From Xanthocytophaga flava (lineage in GTDB: Bacteria; Bacteroidota; Bacteroidia; Cytophagales; 172606-1): a stretch of 64,000 nt of DNA. The notes beneath the pieces were generated by a model. It had not been told where the DNA came from. It searched no databases and saw only the letters and a list, made by a program, of their open reading frames with translations. The translations under genes were made by a program, and so were the position numbers. Positions 26,808-36,072 of this stretch are shown piece by piece. The stretch lies in the NCBI GenBank assembly GCA_030068525.1, contig JASJOS010000001.1:186001-250000 (forward strand), written 5' to 3'. How positions within the stretch are numbered: the stretch's first letter is position 1; the number at the start of each line of letters is the position of its first letter.

Positions 26808-27209
26808 TTAACTTACAGAATTTATCCATTTTGTAGCCAATTCCATACTGGTAAAATGTTTTACCAATTCATTCTCTTCTACCTTTTCTCTTGTTTGAGT
26901 TGAGAAATTTTTTACTGACATCTGAGCAAATGCGTTCTCAGACAATACAAAGGCCATTTTTTTTAACCCATTTTGTATTAACTCAGGCATAACAGAGGCA
27001 GCATATTCAGTATCTTCCCGGCGTACAATAGAAAGCTGCGATGTATCTGAAATAATTGCTCTTACATTTTTCTCTCTGGATATATCAACAGTTTTGTCAA
27101 TAGCACTTCTAAAATTCTCACTACTTATAAACCCTAACCATGTTTGTATAAGCGTCGCACTGGCAGCATCATAATCAATATTCACAAATTTCTCTTCCAG
27201 AATTTTCAT
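26808..27209 (-). CDS. SpoIIAA-like (STAS/SEC14-fold) protein B
   Basis: 133 residues, paralogue of the protein at 23096-23500. Shared features are an early beta strand, W-LGF near residue 25, IISDTSQLSIVRREDTEYAA, and the block GLKKMAFVLSENAFAQMSVK leading to a C-terminal helix with ATKWINSV. It is transcribed on the minus strand, separated from the decarboxylase operon by 1 kb and from the GRAS gene by a terminator, so it is likely monocistronic. Function unknown. Confidence 0.68.
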   Translation of the reverse strand: MKILEEKFVNIDYDAASATLIQTWLGFISSENFRSAIDKTVDISREKNVRAIISDTSQLSIVRREDTEYAASVMPELIQNGLKKMAFVLSENAFAQMSVKNFSTQTREKVEENELVKHFTSMELATKWINSVS

Positions 27210-27390
27210 ATTTACTTATGCAGTTTTAATAATAAATAGTTACAGGCTAAAATACAAAAATGAAAAAGCGACGTTCTTTCTTCAAAGGAATTTTCTAAAT
27301 TTCCTTACAATGAAAGCCTTTTTATGTTTTAACTATTTTTATTTCTCTAAGGTTTTACCTATATAGAAAATATGACCTTGCCGGAAACAA

Positions 27391-27426
27391 AAATTGCGCA
27401 ATAATTAACTAATTATTGCGCAATTT
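27391..27426 (-). terminator. Terminator after the GRAS-domain gene
   Basis: Perfect 16-bp stem AAATTGCGCAATAATT / AATTATTGCGCAATTT with a 4-nt loop; on the minus strand it is followed by TTTG after the stem's own T-run. It starts 17 bp after the GRAS stop codon. Confidence 0.8.
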
Positions 27427-27443
27427 ATTGATGAATCGACTAT

Positions 27444-28625
27444 TTATTTATTAAAAAATTCAGAATTAGAGATAGAAACCAGGTACTTATTTGCCTTCTT
27501 TTCAAAAAGATCTGTTAAAACAACTTCCAGAGGCTCTGCCATAATCACAGAAATAACATCTTCATTCTTATACCGGATACTCCAAAAATCATAATAACTG
27601 TCATGTATTTCTATGCTACAATAGTTATCAAAGTACAGATTTAAATCTTTTTTAGTAGCAATAAATCCAACCTCCTGTAATAAGGCTAACCATTGACCAA
27701 CAGCATAATGTTTTTCGACCCGATCACTTTCATGAACACCCAGTATATCATCAACTTCTCTGCTAAAAAATAGTTTCAATGCATTCTTTTCCTCGTCGGT
27801 CAGTTGTAATTCATCAATTGCCTCAAATATTAAGCTAAATAAATGAAGACAATTTTTAAATCGCTGATAGTAGTTGGGTTCATAATGGTCTACATTAGGC
27901 TCTGACAACACAATAGCTTGTACAGATATATCCCTTAAATTTTGAAATACCTTAATTCTTTCCCTGTTGGATTTAATATGATGTAATGCAAAAGATGCAT
28001 TCACAACAATATTGTCCCCTAATCCGGATAATAACACAGACCAATCCTGCAAAGACATGTTCTCAGAAAATTCATTTTTCAGAATATAATTAACTTCAAA
28101 AGGAACTTCTTTCGCAATTTCTTCAAAGTTTTGTTTTGCAGCTTCCAATGCTTCGGCGAATGGTTCTATGGCAACAATAGTTATTTTCTGCAGCTGGCGT
28201 AGAGGTTCATGTCCCAATCGCCGCACGATTTCTCTAGCTTGATACCCTGTTCCCGCGCCAATATCAACCAACACAGCCTCTTTCCAGCCCCTAAGTCGCT
28301 CACAGATAAGCGTGTTAGCTAACTGTTGAGTCATGCTAATCATTGGAAACTTTTTAATCAGAAGCTCAAATAATTGAATCTGTGGTATTTCAAACTTTTT
28401 AGTATAGATATGCTCATATTTCTCCGCGTTATCTTTGGTGAACTGTTTCATGGCTCGTGCGAATACAAAATCCAGCATTGTATTCTCTGCATCGATATTT
28501 TTCCAGCTTTCCTGCTCTATCTGATGGATAGGCTCCACAATCTCTTCATATACATAGTGAGGAAAACAACGTGCTAACCGGGTTAGTTTCTCTGTATTTG
28601 CTGTCAGAAATTTGTTCGTGAACAT
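27444..28625 (-). CDS. Bacterial GRAS-domain protein (predicted Rossmann methyltransferase)
   Basis: 393 residues that align along the plant GRAS core. ISMTQQLANTLICERLRGWK matches the AHFTANQAILEAF region. VLVDIGAGTGYQ (119-129) replaces VHVIDF and keeps a SAM-type glycine loop. IVVNASFALHHIKSN (206-220) matches VNSVFELHKL. YYQRFKNCLHLFSLIFEAID (252-271) matches the RFxExLxYYSxLFDSL block. SDRVEKHYAVGQWLALLQEV (300-319) matches RVERHExxxxWxxRxxxAGF. Bacterial GRAS proteins have been proposed to be small-molecule methyltransferases related to plant gibberellin regulators. The substrate is unknown; the nearby decarboxylase and acetyltransferase hint at amine or indole chemistry. Confidence 0.8.
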   Translation of the reverse strand: MFTNKFLTANTEKLTRLARCFPHYVYEEIVEPIHQIEQESWKNIDAENTMLDFVFARAMKQFTKDNAEKYEHIYTKKFEIPQIQLFELLIKKFPMISMTQQLANTLICERLRGWKEAVLVDIGAGTGYQAREIVRRLGHEPLRQLQKITIVAIEPFAEALEAAKQNFEEIAKEVPFEVNYILKNEFSENMSLQDWSVLLSGLGDNIVVNASFALHHIKSNRERIKVFQNLRDISVQAIVLSEPNVDHYEPNYYQRFKNCLHLFSLIFEAIDELQLTDEEKNALKLFFSREVDDILGVHESDRVEKHYAVGQWLALLQEVGFIATKKDLNLYFDNYCSIEIHDSYYDFWSIRYKNEDVISVIMAEPLEVVLTDLFEKKANKYLVSISNSEFFNK

Positions 28626-28860
28626 AGGTTATTCGTAAATTAGTTGTGGGTAATGATGATATATCAAAAATATCAAAAATATCAAAAATGTTATTTCCCA
28701 CAAGTAATCTCCTTACCGCCTGTAAAATATAGTTTATAAGCCTCAGATTATTTATTCACCTCAATAATACATTCTTTTTTAAGCGTATGTAATGATTCAA
28801 TCTACAGGTCTGGAGCAACGTCTACTTCATACAACTCTTTATAAAAAAGTCTCAATCTCT

Positions 28861-29418
28861 TCAATGTAGTGCTAACTCTTCTATATACTTCAATGCATGT
28901 ATGAAGCGGTCTTCCATATTTCCGGACAGTAGAACGAAAGGCAATCTACGAGATTCCAATTCTTTTTGGAAGCGAGCATGCATCTCTTCTCTATCATTTG
29001 GACGATCTCTTATTCCATCAGGAATCCAAGGCAGATCAATATCCATAAACAGATACAAGTCTGCATAACAACCAGGAATAGTTTGTACTATCCATTCAGG
29101 ACATTTATCGTAATAGGCTTCACTATATACTTTGGTTTCCAATATATCTGTATCACAGATTAAAAGCTCTTGTGTTTGAGATAGATAATATTGTTCGAGT
29201 TTAATTTGTCCTTTGGCAATAGGTGTTACGTCATGATATGTGAGTAAACGATTATGTTTTTCCTGATAGATCCGTGCGTATTCGGGAGTCCATAACGTAT
29301 GAAAATGTGAAGCTAGCTGTTCAGCGAGTGTTGTTTTTCCTGTTGATTCTGAACCAAACAGGGTAATTTTTATTTTTGGATGATGTGATCTGGCAAATTG
29401 CATGTAATTAACAGTCAT
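28861..29418 (-). CDS. NadR-type kinase/ATPase domain protein
   Basis: 185 residues, equivalent to the C-terminal ribosylnicotinamide-kinase domain of NadR on its own. The P-loop is FGSESTGKTTLAEQLA (about 21-36). TPEYARIYQEKH is the typical substrate-side motif, and CDTDILETKVYSE and DGIRDRPNDREEM complete the AAA_28/NadR pattern. It would phosphorylate nicotinamide riboside, or a related nucleoside, to support NAD salvage. No NMN adenylyltransferase domain and no PnuC neighbour are visible here, so the exact substrate is uncertain. Cytoplasmic. Confidence 0.85.
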   Translation of the reverse strand: MTVNYMQFARSHHPKIKITLFGSESTGKTTLAEQLASHFHTLWTPEYARIYQEKHNRLLTYHDVTPIAKGQIKLEQYYLSQTQELLICDTDILETKVYSEAYYDKCPEWIVQTIPGCYADLYLFMDIDLPWIPDGIRDRPNDREEMHARFQKELESRRLPFVLLSGNMEDRFIHALKYIEELALH

Positions 29419-29428
29419 ATATAAAAAA

Positions 29429-29457
29429 ATAACAACCCTTTTAAAAAGAGTTGTTAT
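29429..29457 (-). terminator. Terminator of the secreted-protein cluster
   Basis: Stem ATAACAAC / GTTGTTAT with a partly paired centre; on the minus strand it is followed by ATTTTTTTA, a clear T-tract. It ends transcription of the gene at 29486-30379. Confidence 0.75.
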
Positions 29458-29485
29458 CTCATAAGTTTATAGTGTGACAATACTT

Positions 29486-30379
29486 TTAACTGACTTTTAT
29501 CAGGAAAAGATCCTGCTTGCCATCTTTCTTTGCCTTTTTATCTACCACAGGTTGAAAACCTCTGATTTCCTGTCCCCCTCTGCTAAACTTCACAAAATAT
29601 CCTATGACTTTTTTCTTTACTACTAATTTATTGCCATCCAGTTTAATGTCTTTAGGATTATTTGATTGCACACGCCATCCATATCCCATCCATTCTTTAG
29701 CTATCAATGTAATGTTATCCCATTCAAACAGCCATGCAGTTTCCCGCCCACCTCTCTCTGAAGTCTTCCACTGATACTCTCCTGCATATTCAGCTGGTAA
29801 TCTTTCATCTTTTTCAAGACCGGATTTTGGCAGCTTATCAATATCCAGTCCGGTAAAATCAGAAGAGGGCAATACTATTGTTTCCTGCTTTCCATCTAAT
29901 TTTGTAACAGTTGTTTTTGATTCATCCCCGGATACAGAGGCCTCCCTTGTATCATTGGATTTAGTCTCAGGCTCTTTCTTTGGTTTCTTTTCCTTTTTCT
30001 CTTTTTTTTCAGGCTCTGTAGTGGCTATTGGCTCTGCAGGCCCTTCTTTTCCTGTTTCTGGTTTTGTTACAGGTTCTACAGTTGTACTTTTAGGGTCCAT
30101 TGTTGTGTTTTTTACAACAGGGGCAGCAACAGATTCATCTGCATCCATCACATCAATGTATCCACTTGAATATACAATACTTGATACTTCACTGGTAGGT
30201 ATAGAAAAGGTAGCCCCATTAGGTGAGGAAAACTTTTTGTATTGAATCTCATTTTTAGAGATCTCCACTACAAGAGCATCAATTACTGATTTATCTTTTT
30301 TCTGAATTTTATCCGGAGCCTTCTGTGCAATAGCCCAATGACTGATAAATAGTAATAAAACAAAAAGAAGGTTTTTCAT
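29486..30379 (-). CDS. Secreted protein with charged linker and shared N-terminal beta module
   Basis: 297 residues from ATG 30379 (signal peptide MKNLLFVLLLFISHWAIAQ); an upstream in-frame ATG adds an unlikely leader. Residues about 25-80 form a beta module (VVEISKNEIQYKKFSSPNGA) that also occurs twice in the protein at 34543-35679. A P/E/K-rich low-complexity linker follows (about 95-155). The last 110 residues form a globular domain (AWLFEWDNITLIAKEWMGYG). It is the last gene of a minus-strand series of four secreted proteins. Function unknown; periplasmic or outer-membrane associated. Confidence 0.7.
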   Translation of the reverse strand: MKNLLFVLLLFISHWAIAQKAPDKIQKKDKSVIDALVVEISKNEIQYKKFSSPNGATFSIPTSEVSSIVYSSGYIDVMDADESVAAPVVKNTTMDPKSTTVEPVTKPETGKEGPAEPIATTEPEKKEKKEKKPKKEPETKSNDTREASVSGDESKTTVTKLDGKQETIVLPSSDFTGLDIDKLPKSGLEKDERLPAEYAGEYQWKTSERGGRETAWLFEWDNITLIAKEWMGYGWRVQSNNPKDIKLDGNKLVVKKKVIGYFVKFSRGGQEIRGFQPVVDKKAKKDGKQDLFLIKVS

Positions 30380-30546
30380 TTTTGAATTGTTTTGTTTGTA
30401 GGCTAAAATCAAATTCCATACCATTTCACAAAATGCATCCAAAAATGAATTCAGGTGAAAATCGAGTTTATTGATTTTAGAGTGTTTGTTTGGTATAATG
30501 AATGTATGTTAATCAGTACAAATTTGCTCTGTAATACAGAAAGATA

Positions 30547-33465
30547 CTACTTTAAATAATTCTTTTTCAGTGATTCATATTTTTTACGGTAATCTTTATT
30601 ATCCCGCAAATTTTTTAAATATCGTTCCTCATCCTGCTTTACCTGATCTTTATTCATTTTACCAGTCTTAAAGGAAGTCTCTAACCAAGCCAGTGCATTT
30701 TCCCATTGATTCTGCTTTGCATAGGTACAAGCCATACCATATTGTGCCTGGGCATATGGATTTTCAATTTTTAACGCATTTTCAAATTGCTTTAAGGCTT
30801 CTGTAGCATTACTCAGATTAAGATACACAAAACCCAGCTCAGAATAAAAATGTGCGTTTGCTGATTCAGGATATTTTTTCATAAAAGCCTGCATATCCTG
30901 TAATGCTTCATTGTATTTATTCTGATGAGCATATACGATTCCTCTTGTAAAGATAGCATCTTTCGCTACAGCCTGAGTGTCTGCTTTAATTACAGTATTC
31001 AGATCAGACAACGCTTCATTCATCTTGTCCATAGCCAGGTACGAAACGGCTCTATCTCTATAAGCCATATAATTTTTATTATTCCGTTTAATGGCATCCT
31101 CAAAATCACTGATTGCTTTTTTATGATCTCCCTGCTGTTGATAGATCAACCCGCGATAACGATAAGCATCTGCATAATTATCTGCATAATCCAGTCCTTT
31201 TTTCACATCTTCCAGTCCTGCGTTGCTTTCACCTGACAGATACCGAACATAACCCAGCATACTATACAATTCTGCCAATTGTGTTTTAAATGATAACACG
31301 TTTGCTTTAGCTTCATTCTTTTTGTCTTTCTGGGCTTGTGATAACAAAGGTAGCGTCAAATTGATGGCTTTTGTTAAATCTGCTTTCGCCTCTGTGTATT
31401 TTTTAATATGAGTGTAAGCAAAGCCTCTTCCCTTTAGTCCATCTATATAGGTGGGCTCCAGTTCTACTGCTGTACTAAAGTCTTCTAGTGCATCTGCAGA
31501 GTTACCTAGTTGAATACGCGCCATACCACGGGCATAATAGGCTTCTTTGTAGCGTTCATTCACCTGTAAAGCCTGAGTATACTGCTCAATTGCCTTTTTA
31601 TAGTTCCCTTGCTTTTCCCATAGCTGTCCCTGCATAAACCATGCAGCAGCATATTTAGGTCGGATAGCTACTGCATTACCTAATGACTTCTGTGCTTTTA
31701 ACCAGTCATTTTGTTTCATGGCAAGGATACCCTCATCATAAAACTTCATAGCCTTAGCCTGAATATTTACAACCAATGCGGATTCCAGACCCAGAGCTTC
31801 TGCTTTATTAAAATCAGCTGCAGCTTCTTTAAGCTTGCTCACTTCCATCCATAACATTCCCCTCTGATAATATGCCTTTGCAAATTCAGGCTCTACCCGA
31901 ATTGATTTCTCAAGATTTTCTTTTGCTGCTGTAAAATCTTTTATTTTAATCAATACCAATGCTTTCTGATAAGGATATAAACCTCTTTTAGGTGCTAATG
32001 CAATAGCTTTGTCATAGTCTTCGAGAGCACCTTTAATATTATTAACCTTCTCTTTTAATTCTGCTTTTTTGGCATGATAAGCAGGATTGAGAGGGTCAAT
32101 AGCTTTGGTAATAATATCATAATCAGCAATAGCTGATACTACATCATTGCGACGTGTTTCATTCAAATCAGCCCGAGCCAGACGAGCCTCCAGATAATTC
32201 TGATCAAGGGCAATAGCTTCATTGAAATCTTCGATAGCTTTGTCCGCAGCCTTCTTCTCATTTGCCTGTAAATAGCTCTTGCCTCTTAACAAATATAACT
32301 CCGGATAGTTATTTATTGCTTTTTGTTTCTTTTTCTGCTTTATCAGATCGTCTGTCTGTTCTATTACATCTTTGTATTTCTTTGCTTCAAACTGAGTCTT
32401 TAATCCAGATATTTCCTGTACAAAATTGGATAACCGTTTAATCTCCGGATCTAGTGTGCTTAACATTTCGGGCTTTGCATTCAAAGCCTTTCGGTAGTAT
32501 TCTATAGAGGATTCATAATCCCGGAAATTTTTTGCAATGTCACCTTTCTTTTTTAACTCATCGTATGAGAAATAAGTAGCAATAATCCGGTTTACTTCAT
32601 TTATACGAATCTTAGGATAAGTCCGAAAAGGATATACTTCTGCTGCTGCCAGATAGGCATCTTTAGCGGCCAGGTAATCTTCTGTTGAGAAAGCAAGATC
32701 GGCCCGTTGGATTGCCTGAAGGTACTCACTTTCCCGTTCTTTCTTATCAGCCTCTTCCCGTTCACGCATGTATTTGGAAACGGCCTCTTCTATGTCCTTC
32801 TGAGAAGCTACCCCACCAGTATTCCCACTAGCTCCGGTTTCTTCTGAAGGCCCTGATAACAAGGCTACATCATTTTCATGCCCTTCCAAAGGAGAATTAG
32901 GATCATAAAAGCTGATTCCCACAATTTTTGCTTTCCATCGGGTACCTACTTTCTCTGCACGAATCTGGGCTATTCTTTTGGCAGGAGAATAACTAACTCC
33001 TGACTTTTTATATTTGCTGCCAAAATGACTTTCAAAATAGACTTTTACATAAATAAAGTCCTTCTTCTTTACATTGGACACCTTAATATCTGAAAATGTA
33101 ATAGATGCATCTATGGTTTTTTCATAAAAAACATCCAGTGTATTCAGATACTTCTCCGCACTTAAATCCTTCGTATTACCTAATTTATGAGCAGGGTCTA
33201 TATCATCTTCAAGGACTACATCTTTATTATAGAATATTTGATTCTTGGAAGAGGAATAACTATTCGCAATTACATCTTTTAACTCATTAGGGGGAAGATC
33301 TGCAAATGTCACAAAGTTTAACAAATCCTGTAATTCCACAATGGCGTTCTTTGCCTGGTAACTAATCTCTGCACCTTCCTTTACGGTAAGTTCCTGAGCG
33401 AACCCAGCTATACCCAAAAGGGAAAGGATACTGTATGATAAGAGAAACTGGCGTATTTTGTACAT
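30547..33465 (-). CDS. Large secreted TPR-array protein, 972 aa
   Basis: Signal peptide MYKIRQFLLSYSILSLLGIA, cleaved near GFAQ. Residues about 30-190 form an NTF2-like-looking domain (YLNTLDVFYEKTIDASITFS, then VYFESHFGSKYKKSGVSYSP). A charged coiled stretch follows (EEAVSKYMREREEADKKERE). From about residue 250 to the end there are at least fifteen tetratricopeptide repeats (AYYARGMARIQLGNSADALE type). The protein would be an elongated periplasmic scaffold for an envelope assembly. It lies between other secreted genes on the same strand. I know no characterised homologue with this exact layout. Confidence 0.8.
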   Translation of the reverse strand: MYKIRQFLLSYSILSLLGIAGFAQELTVKEGAEISYQAKNAIVELQDLLNFVTFADLPPNELKDVIANSYSSSKNQIFYNKDVVLEDDIDPAHKLGNTKDLSAEKYLNTLDVFYEKTIDASITFSDIKVSNVKKKDFIYVKVYFESHFGSKYKKSGVSYSPAKRIAQIRAEKVGTRWKAKIVGISFYDPNSPLEGHENDVALLSGPSEETGASGNTGGVASQKDIEEAVSKYMREREEADKKERESEYLQAIQRADLAFSTEDYLAAKDAYLAAAEVYPFRTYPKIRINEVNRIIATYFSYDELKKKGDIAKNFRDYESSIEYYRKALNAKPEMLSTLDPEIKRLSNFVQEISGLKTQFEAKKYKDVIEQTDDLIKQKKKQKAINNYPELYLLRGKSYLQANEKKAADKAIEDFNEAIALDQNYLEARLARADLNETRRNDVVSAIADYDIITKAIDPLNPAYHAKKAELKEKVNNIKGALEDYDKAIALAPKRGLYPYQKALVLIKIKDFTAAKENLEKSIRVEPEFAKAYYQRGMLWMEVSKLKEAAADFNKAEALGLESALVVNIQAKAMKFYDEGILAMKQNDWLKAQKSLGNAVAIRPKYAAAWFMQGQLWEKQGNYKKAIEQYTQALQVNERYKEAYYARGMARIQLGNSADALEDFSTAVELEPTYIDGLKGRGFAYTHIKKYTEAKADLTKAINLTLPLLSQAQKDKKNEAKANVLSFKTQLAELYSMLGYVRYLSGESNAGLEDVKKGLDYADNYADAYRYRGLIYQQQGDHKKAISDFEDAIKRNNKNYMAYRDRAVSYLAMDKMNEALSDLNTVIKADTQAVAKDAIFTRGIVYAHQNKYNEALQDMQAFMKKYPESANAHFYSELGFVYLNLSNATEALKQFENALKIENPYAQAQYGMACTYAKQNQWENALAWLETSFKTGKMNKDQVKQDEERYLKNLRDNKDYRKKYESLKKNYLK

Positions 33466-33515
33466 GACTTTTCAGGTTGGGAATGTGTGTAAGCTCATAA
33501 AATCATCTCTAAAAT

Positions 33516-34358
33516 CTACCGATATGAGGTTTGGAACTGGCACATCTCATCTGGTAAATTCAACTTTTCATGTGCATATTTTTGTTTGGCGTCTATAGTA
33601 ACAGGTAGCAATCTACTAAATAACCATCCGGAGTTACGTGTTTGCCTGCTAAAGCGATTAACAGTAAATATCCACCCATCTATCTGTAAGAAATGATAGG
33701 TAATTTTATTTACTTGTTTGATAGCAAGCTGATTATGTTGAGCCTCATATAAGAACACCGAAAGTACTTCATCCTGATAGTGATTTGGCAGATAATTTCG
33801 GATGTTTTTCTTATCTGTAGTCAGCAAATCTATATTCATAAAGTCAGTTGCATGACTCAGGGGATTCAGTCCGGTAGTAGTATCTTTCCGGATAGGAAGC
33901 CGCAGAAAATCTGCAATGGCACTTACTACAATCCATTTTGACATCCCATTTTTCTCACGCTGAATTTTCAGAATCAGTGTAATCGTACTTGGCTTTCCTT
34001 TATAAGACGCAGCACAGTTTACTTCAGCATACCAGTTGGCGTCAAAGAAATTCAAATAGACAGGGTCCTCTGTATTACTTACCTGGCCAATAAATTGAAG
34101 GATCTCCGCTTTCTTCCAACTTGTATCGGAAGCATTGAAAAGACCTTTAATCATTTGTTCACGCTTAAACTGTGCAGTGGTGTCCTTCTTTTTGACATAT
34201 TGCTTAATCAAGGTATTTTCCTTGTTGTTAAAACGTTCTATAAATTCATCTATTTGTTTAACCTGATAGGCAAAATTAGCAGTGACTTCGTCTTGAAATA
34301 TTTGCGAGAAAACAGGATGAAAAGCAAAAAAGGCCAGCAACCAAACGATAACTTTCAT
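33516..34358 (-). CDS. Secreted protein, 280 aa, NTF2-like domain suspected
   Basis: Signal peptide MKVIVWLLAFFAFHPVFSQ. The mature protein has an N-terminal helical stretch (YQVKQIDEFIERFNNKENTL) and a beta-rich part (PVYLNFFDANWYAEVNCAAS, then TITLILKIQREKNGMSKWIV). This resembles the N-terminal domains of the neighbouring 972-aa protein and of the 34543-35679 protein. It lies 50 bp upstream of the TPR gene on the same strand and is probably co-transcribed with it. No catalytic motif is seen. Likely a periplasmic partner of the TPR protein. Confidence 0.65.
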   Translation of the reverse strand: MKVIVWLLAFFAFHPVFSQIFQDEVTANFAYQVKQIDEFIERFNNKENTLIKQYVKKKDTTAQFKREQMIKGLFNASDTSWKKAEILQFIGQVSNTEDPVYLNFFDANWYAEVNCAASYKGKPSTITLILKIQREKNGMSKWIVVSAIADFLRLPIRKDTTTGLNPLSHATDFMNIDLLTTDKKNIRNYLPNHYQDEVLSVFLYEAQHNQLAIKQVNKITYHFLQIDGWIFTVNRFSRQTRNSGWLFSRLLPVTIDAKQKYAHEKLNLPDEMCQFQTSYR

Positions 34359-34542
34359 TGAAAGAAATATTAATTTACTACTATGATTATAGTGTAATGA
34401 TGATGTAGATTTGCTTCATATTAATTAGTGTAAATTAAAGGTGAGAAGTAATCGCATTTTTCAATTAGTTTGTAATAAACTTAGTATACAGATAGTTAGT
34501 GTATAGGTTTTGACATCTGTACACTAACCTGTGCATCAACTT

Positions 34543-35679
34543 TTACAGTTTACGTGTTTCTTCTATACCTACATCTGCCAGAAACACATCCCATAATTTC
34601 TTTGTTTCTCCATCTACAGCCTTTTCATATAATTTCAAGATCACAGTCACATTTCGTTGTGTCACATCACCGTATACCACTTTCCCATCTACTAATCCTT
34701 TGAATGTCTGCACAAATGATACAACTCCGTAGTAGTTTCCATCAGGTCCCTTGCGAAAATCGGTCGCATAGCTTATATCAGCATAGGAGACTTCTACTTC
34801 CTGATAGTCTGCACCTACCAGTTTCAAACGACGCAGGTAATCTCTGATTTTATATTTATTCTTGATACCTGTATTCACGTTGGATACTTCTACTCTGGCA
34901 TCCTCATTTACAAATAGAGTTACCGCAAGTCCAATGGTAGAGTTAGCCTTTTCTGCAGGAGTCTTTGGATCAACGATAGTTGCCAGATAAGTACCTAGTT
35001 CATCTACTTTAATAAGTGCCTTATTCCGGAATTTCTCAAATTCTTCAGGTCCACCAGGAAAAGCTACAGCATCGTCTGACGTATTGGAAGTATTTGTATT
35101 ACCAGTATTGGCATTGGCATCTGTTTTTAATGTATTATCAACTCCTGTGATTTGGTCAGTCTGCGTTTTAGTAGCTTTCAAGCTTGCAGCAGCAGCAGCA
35201 GGATCTGCTATCAGCTCATGATGTCCATCTTTGTACAAAATAACAGCAATTTTGCTTTTAGCTAATTTTTGTTCTTTCGGTTTCTTATCATCTGCTTTCT
35301 TAAACTTTACCTCTTTGTCATTCAGTGAGAGTTCAATTACAGCAATAACCTGATTGTCTAGTGTAATAATTAAATCATTCTGTTTATTGGCAGGTATATG
35401 CATAAATCCGGCAGCTTGTGCATTATCTCCATTCAATGGATATACTACATAATTGCCAGTACTACTGAATGCCATTAGAACATCTCCAGCATCCATAGAA
35501 TAGGCAGGACCAGGATTTTGAGGAATCTTATATTTTATTTTCTGGGGATTAATCTCAATGATTTTGCAATCCACCTTCTTTCCATTATTCTGGTAAACAA
35601 TATCCTGAGCCACAGTTGGCAATACAGATATAAGCAAACTTGCAAATACAAGACTGTATTTGCGCAAAGTGGTAAACAT
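34543..35679 (-). CDS. Secreted protein with duplicated beta module and C-terminal NTF2-like domain
   Basis: 378 residues from ATG 35679 (MFTTLRKYSLVFASLLISVL, cleavage near VAQ). An N-terminal beta module at about 27-80 (GKKVDCKIIEINPQKIKYKI) is repeated at about 100-158 (DNQVIAVIELSLNDKEVKFK) and matches the module in the protein at 29486. A Thr/Asn/Ala-rich linker leads to a C-terminal domain at about 215-378 (VSYADISYATDFRKGPDGNY, then TQRNVTVILKLYEKAVDG). It is the first gene of the minus-strand cluster; no known function. An upstream ATG at 35691 is also possible. Confidence 0.68.
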   Translation of the reverse strand: MFTTLRKYSLVFASLLISVLPTVAQDIVYQNNGKKVDCKIIEINPQKIKYKIPQNPGPAYSMDAGDVLMAFSSTGNYVVYPLNGDNAQAAGFMHIPANKQNDLIITLDNQVIAVIELSLNDKEVKFKKADDKKPKEQKLAKSKIAVILYKDGHHELIADPAAAAASLKATKTQTDQITGVDNTLKTDANANTGNTNTSNTSDDAVAFPGGPEEFEKFRNKALIKVDELGTYLATIVDPKTPAEKANSTIGLAVTLFVNEDARVEVSNVNTGIKNKYKIRDYLRRLKLVGADYQEVEVSYADISYATDFRKGPDGNYYGVVSFVQTFKGLVDGKVVYGDVTQRNVTVILKLYEKAVDGETKKLWDVFLADVGIEETRKL

Positions 35680-36024
35680 ATTTAAGTTCATTTGGTTTGG
35701 ATAAAGATTCTGCATATAAGATTTAAATACCAACCCTTATGGTATCACCTTTCGGGTGTTTTACCAGAAAACTAAAGATAAAGTTGCAATAGGTATAAAG
35801 AACCTATCAATTTAGATACCAAACTCCGTATTTCTTTTATTAATCAGCTTCACCGAGGATTTGTAAACGAAATGATGTCTTTTTTTACATACGTTTCAGG
35901 CTGAAAGTTGGCGATTTTCCAGTAGAAAAACAATTTTACAGGCTGACTAATAGCAGATTAAAGCCAATACATAAATTTATTAATTACTTAAAATCTTACA
36001 TAGACCGATTCACTATAAAACAAA

Positions 36025-36049
36025 AAGGCTGGAGATATTCTCCAGCCTT
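36025..36049 (-). terminator. Terminator after the ferritin gene
   Basis: Stem AAGGCTGGAGA / TCTCCAGCCTT with a 3-nt loop; on the minus strand it is followed by a T-run (TTTTTG). It lies 23 bp past the stop. Confidence 0.85.
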
Positions 36050-36072
36050 CTATTTTTAATCAAGCTTTATTT

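Noticed and set aside
28861-29418. NadR-like kinase as part of a thiamine uptake operon with the TPP-regulated receptor
   Set aside because: It is 6.5 kb away with other transcription units and terminators between, so no operon link can be claimed.
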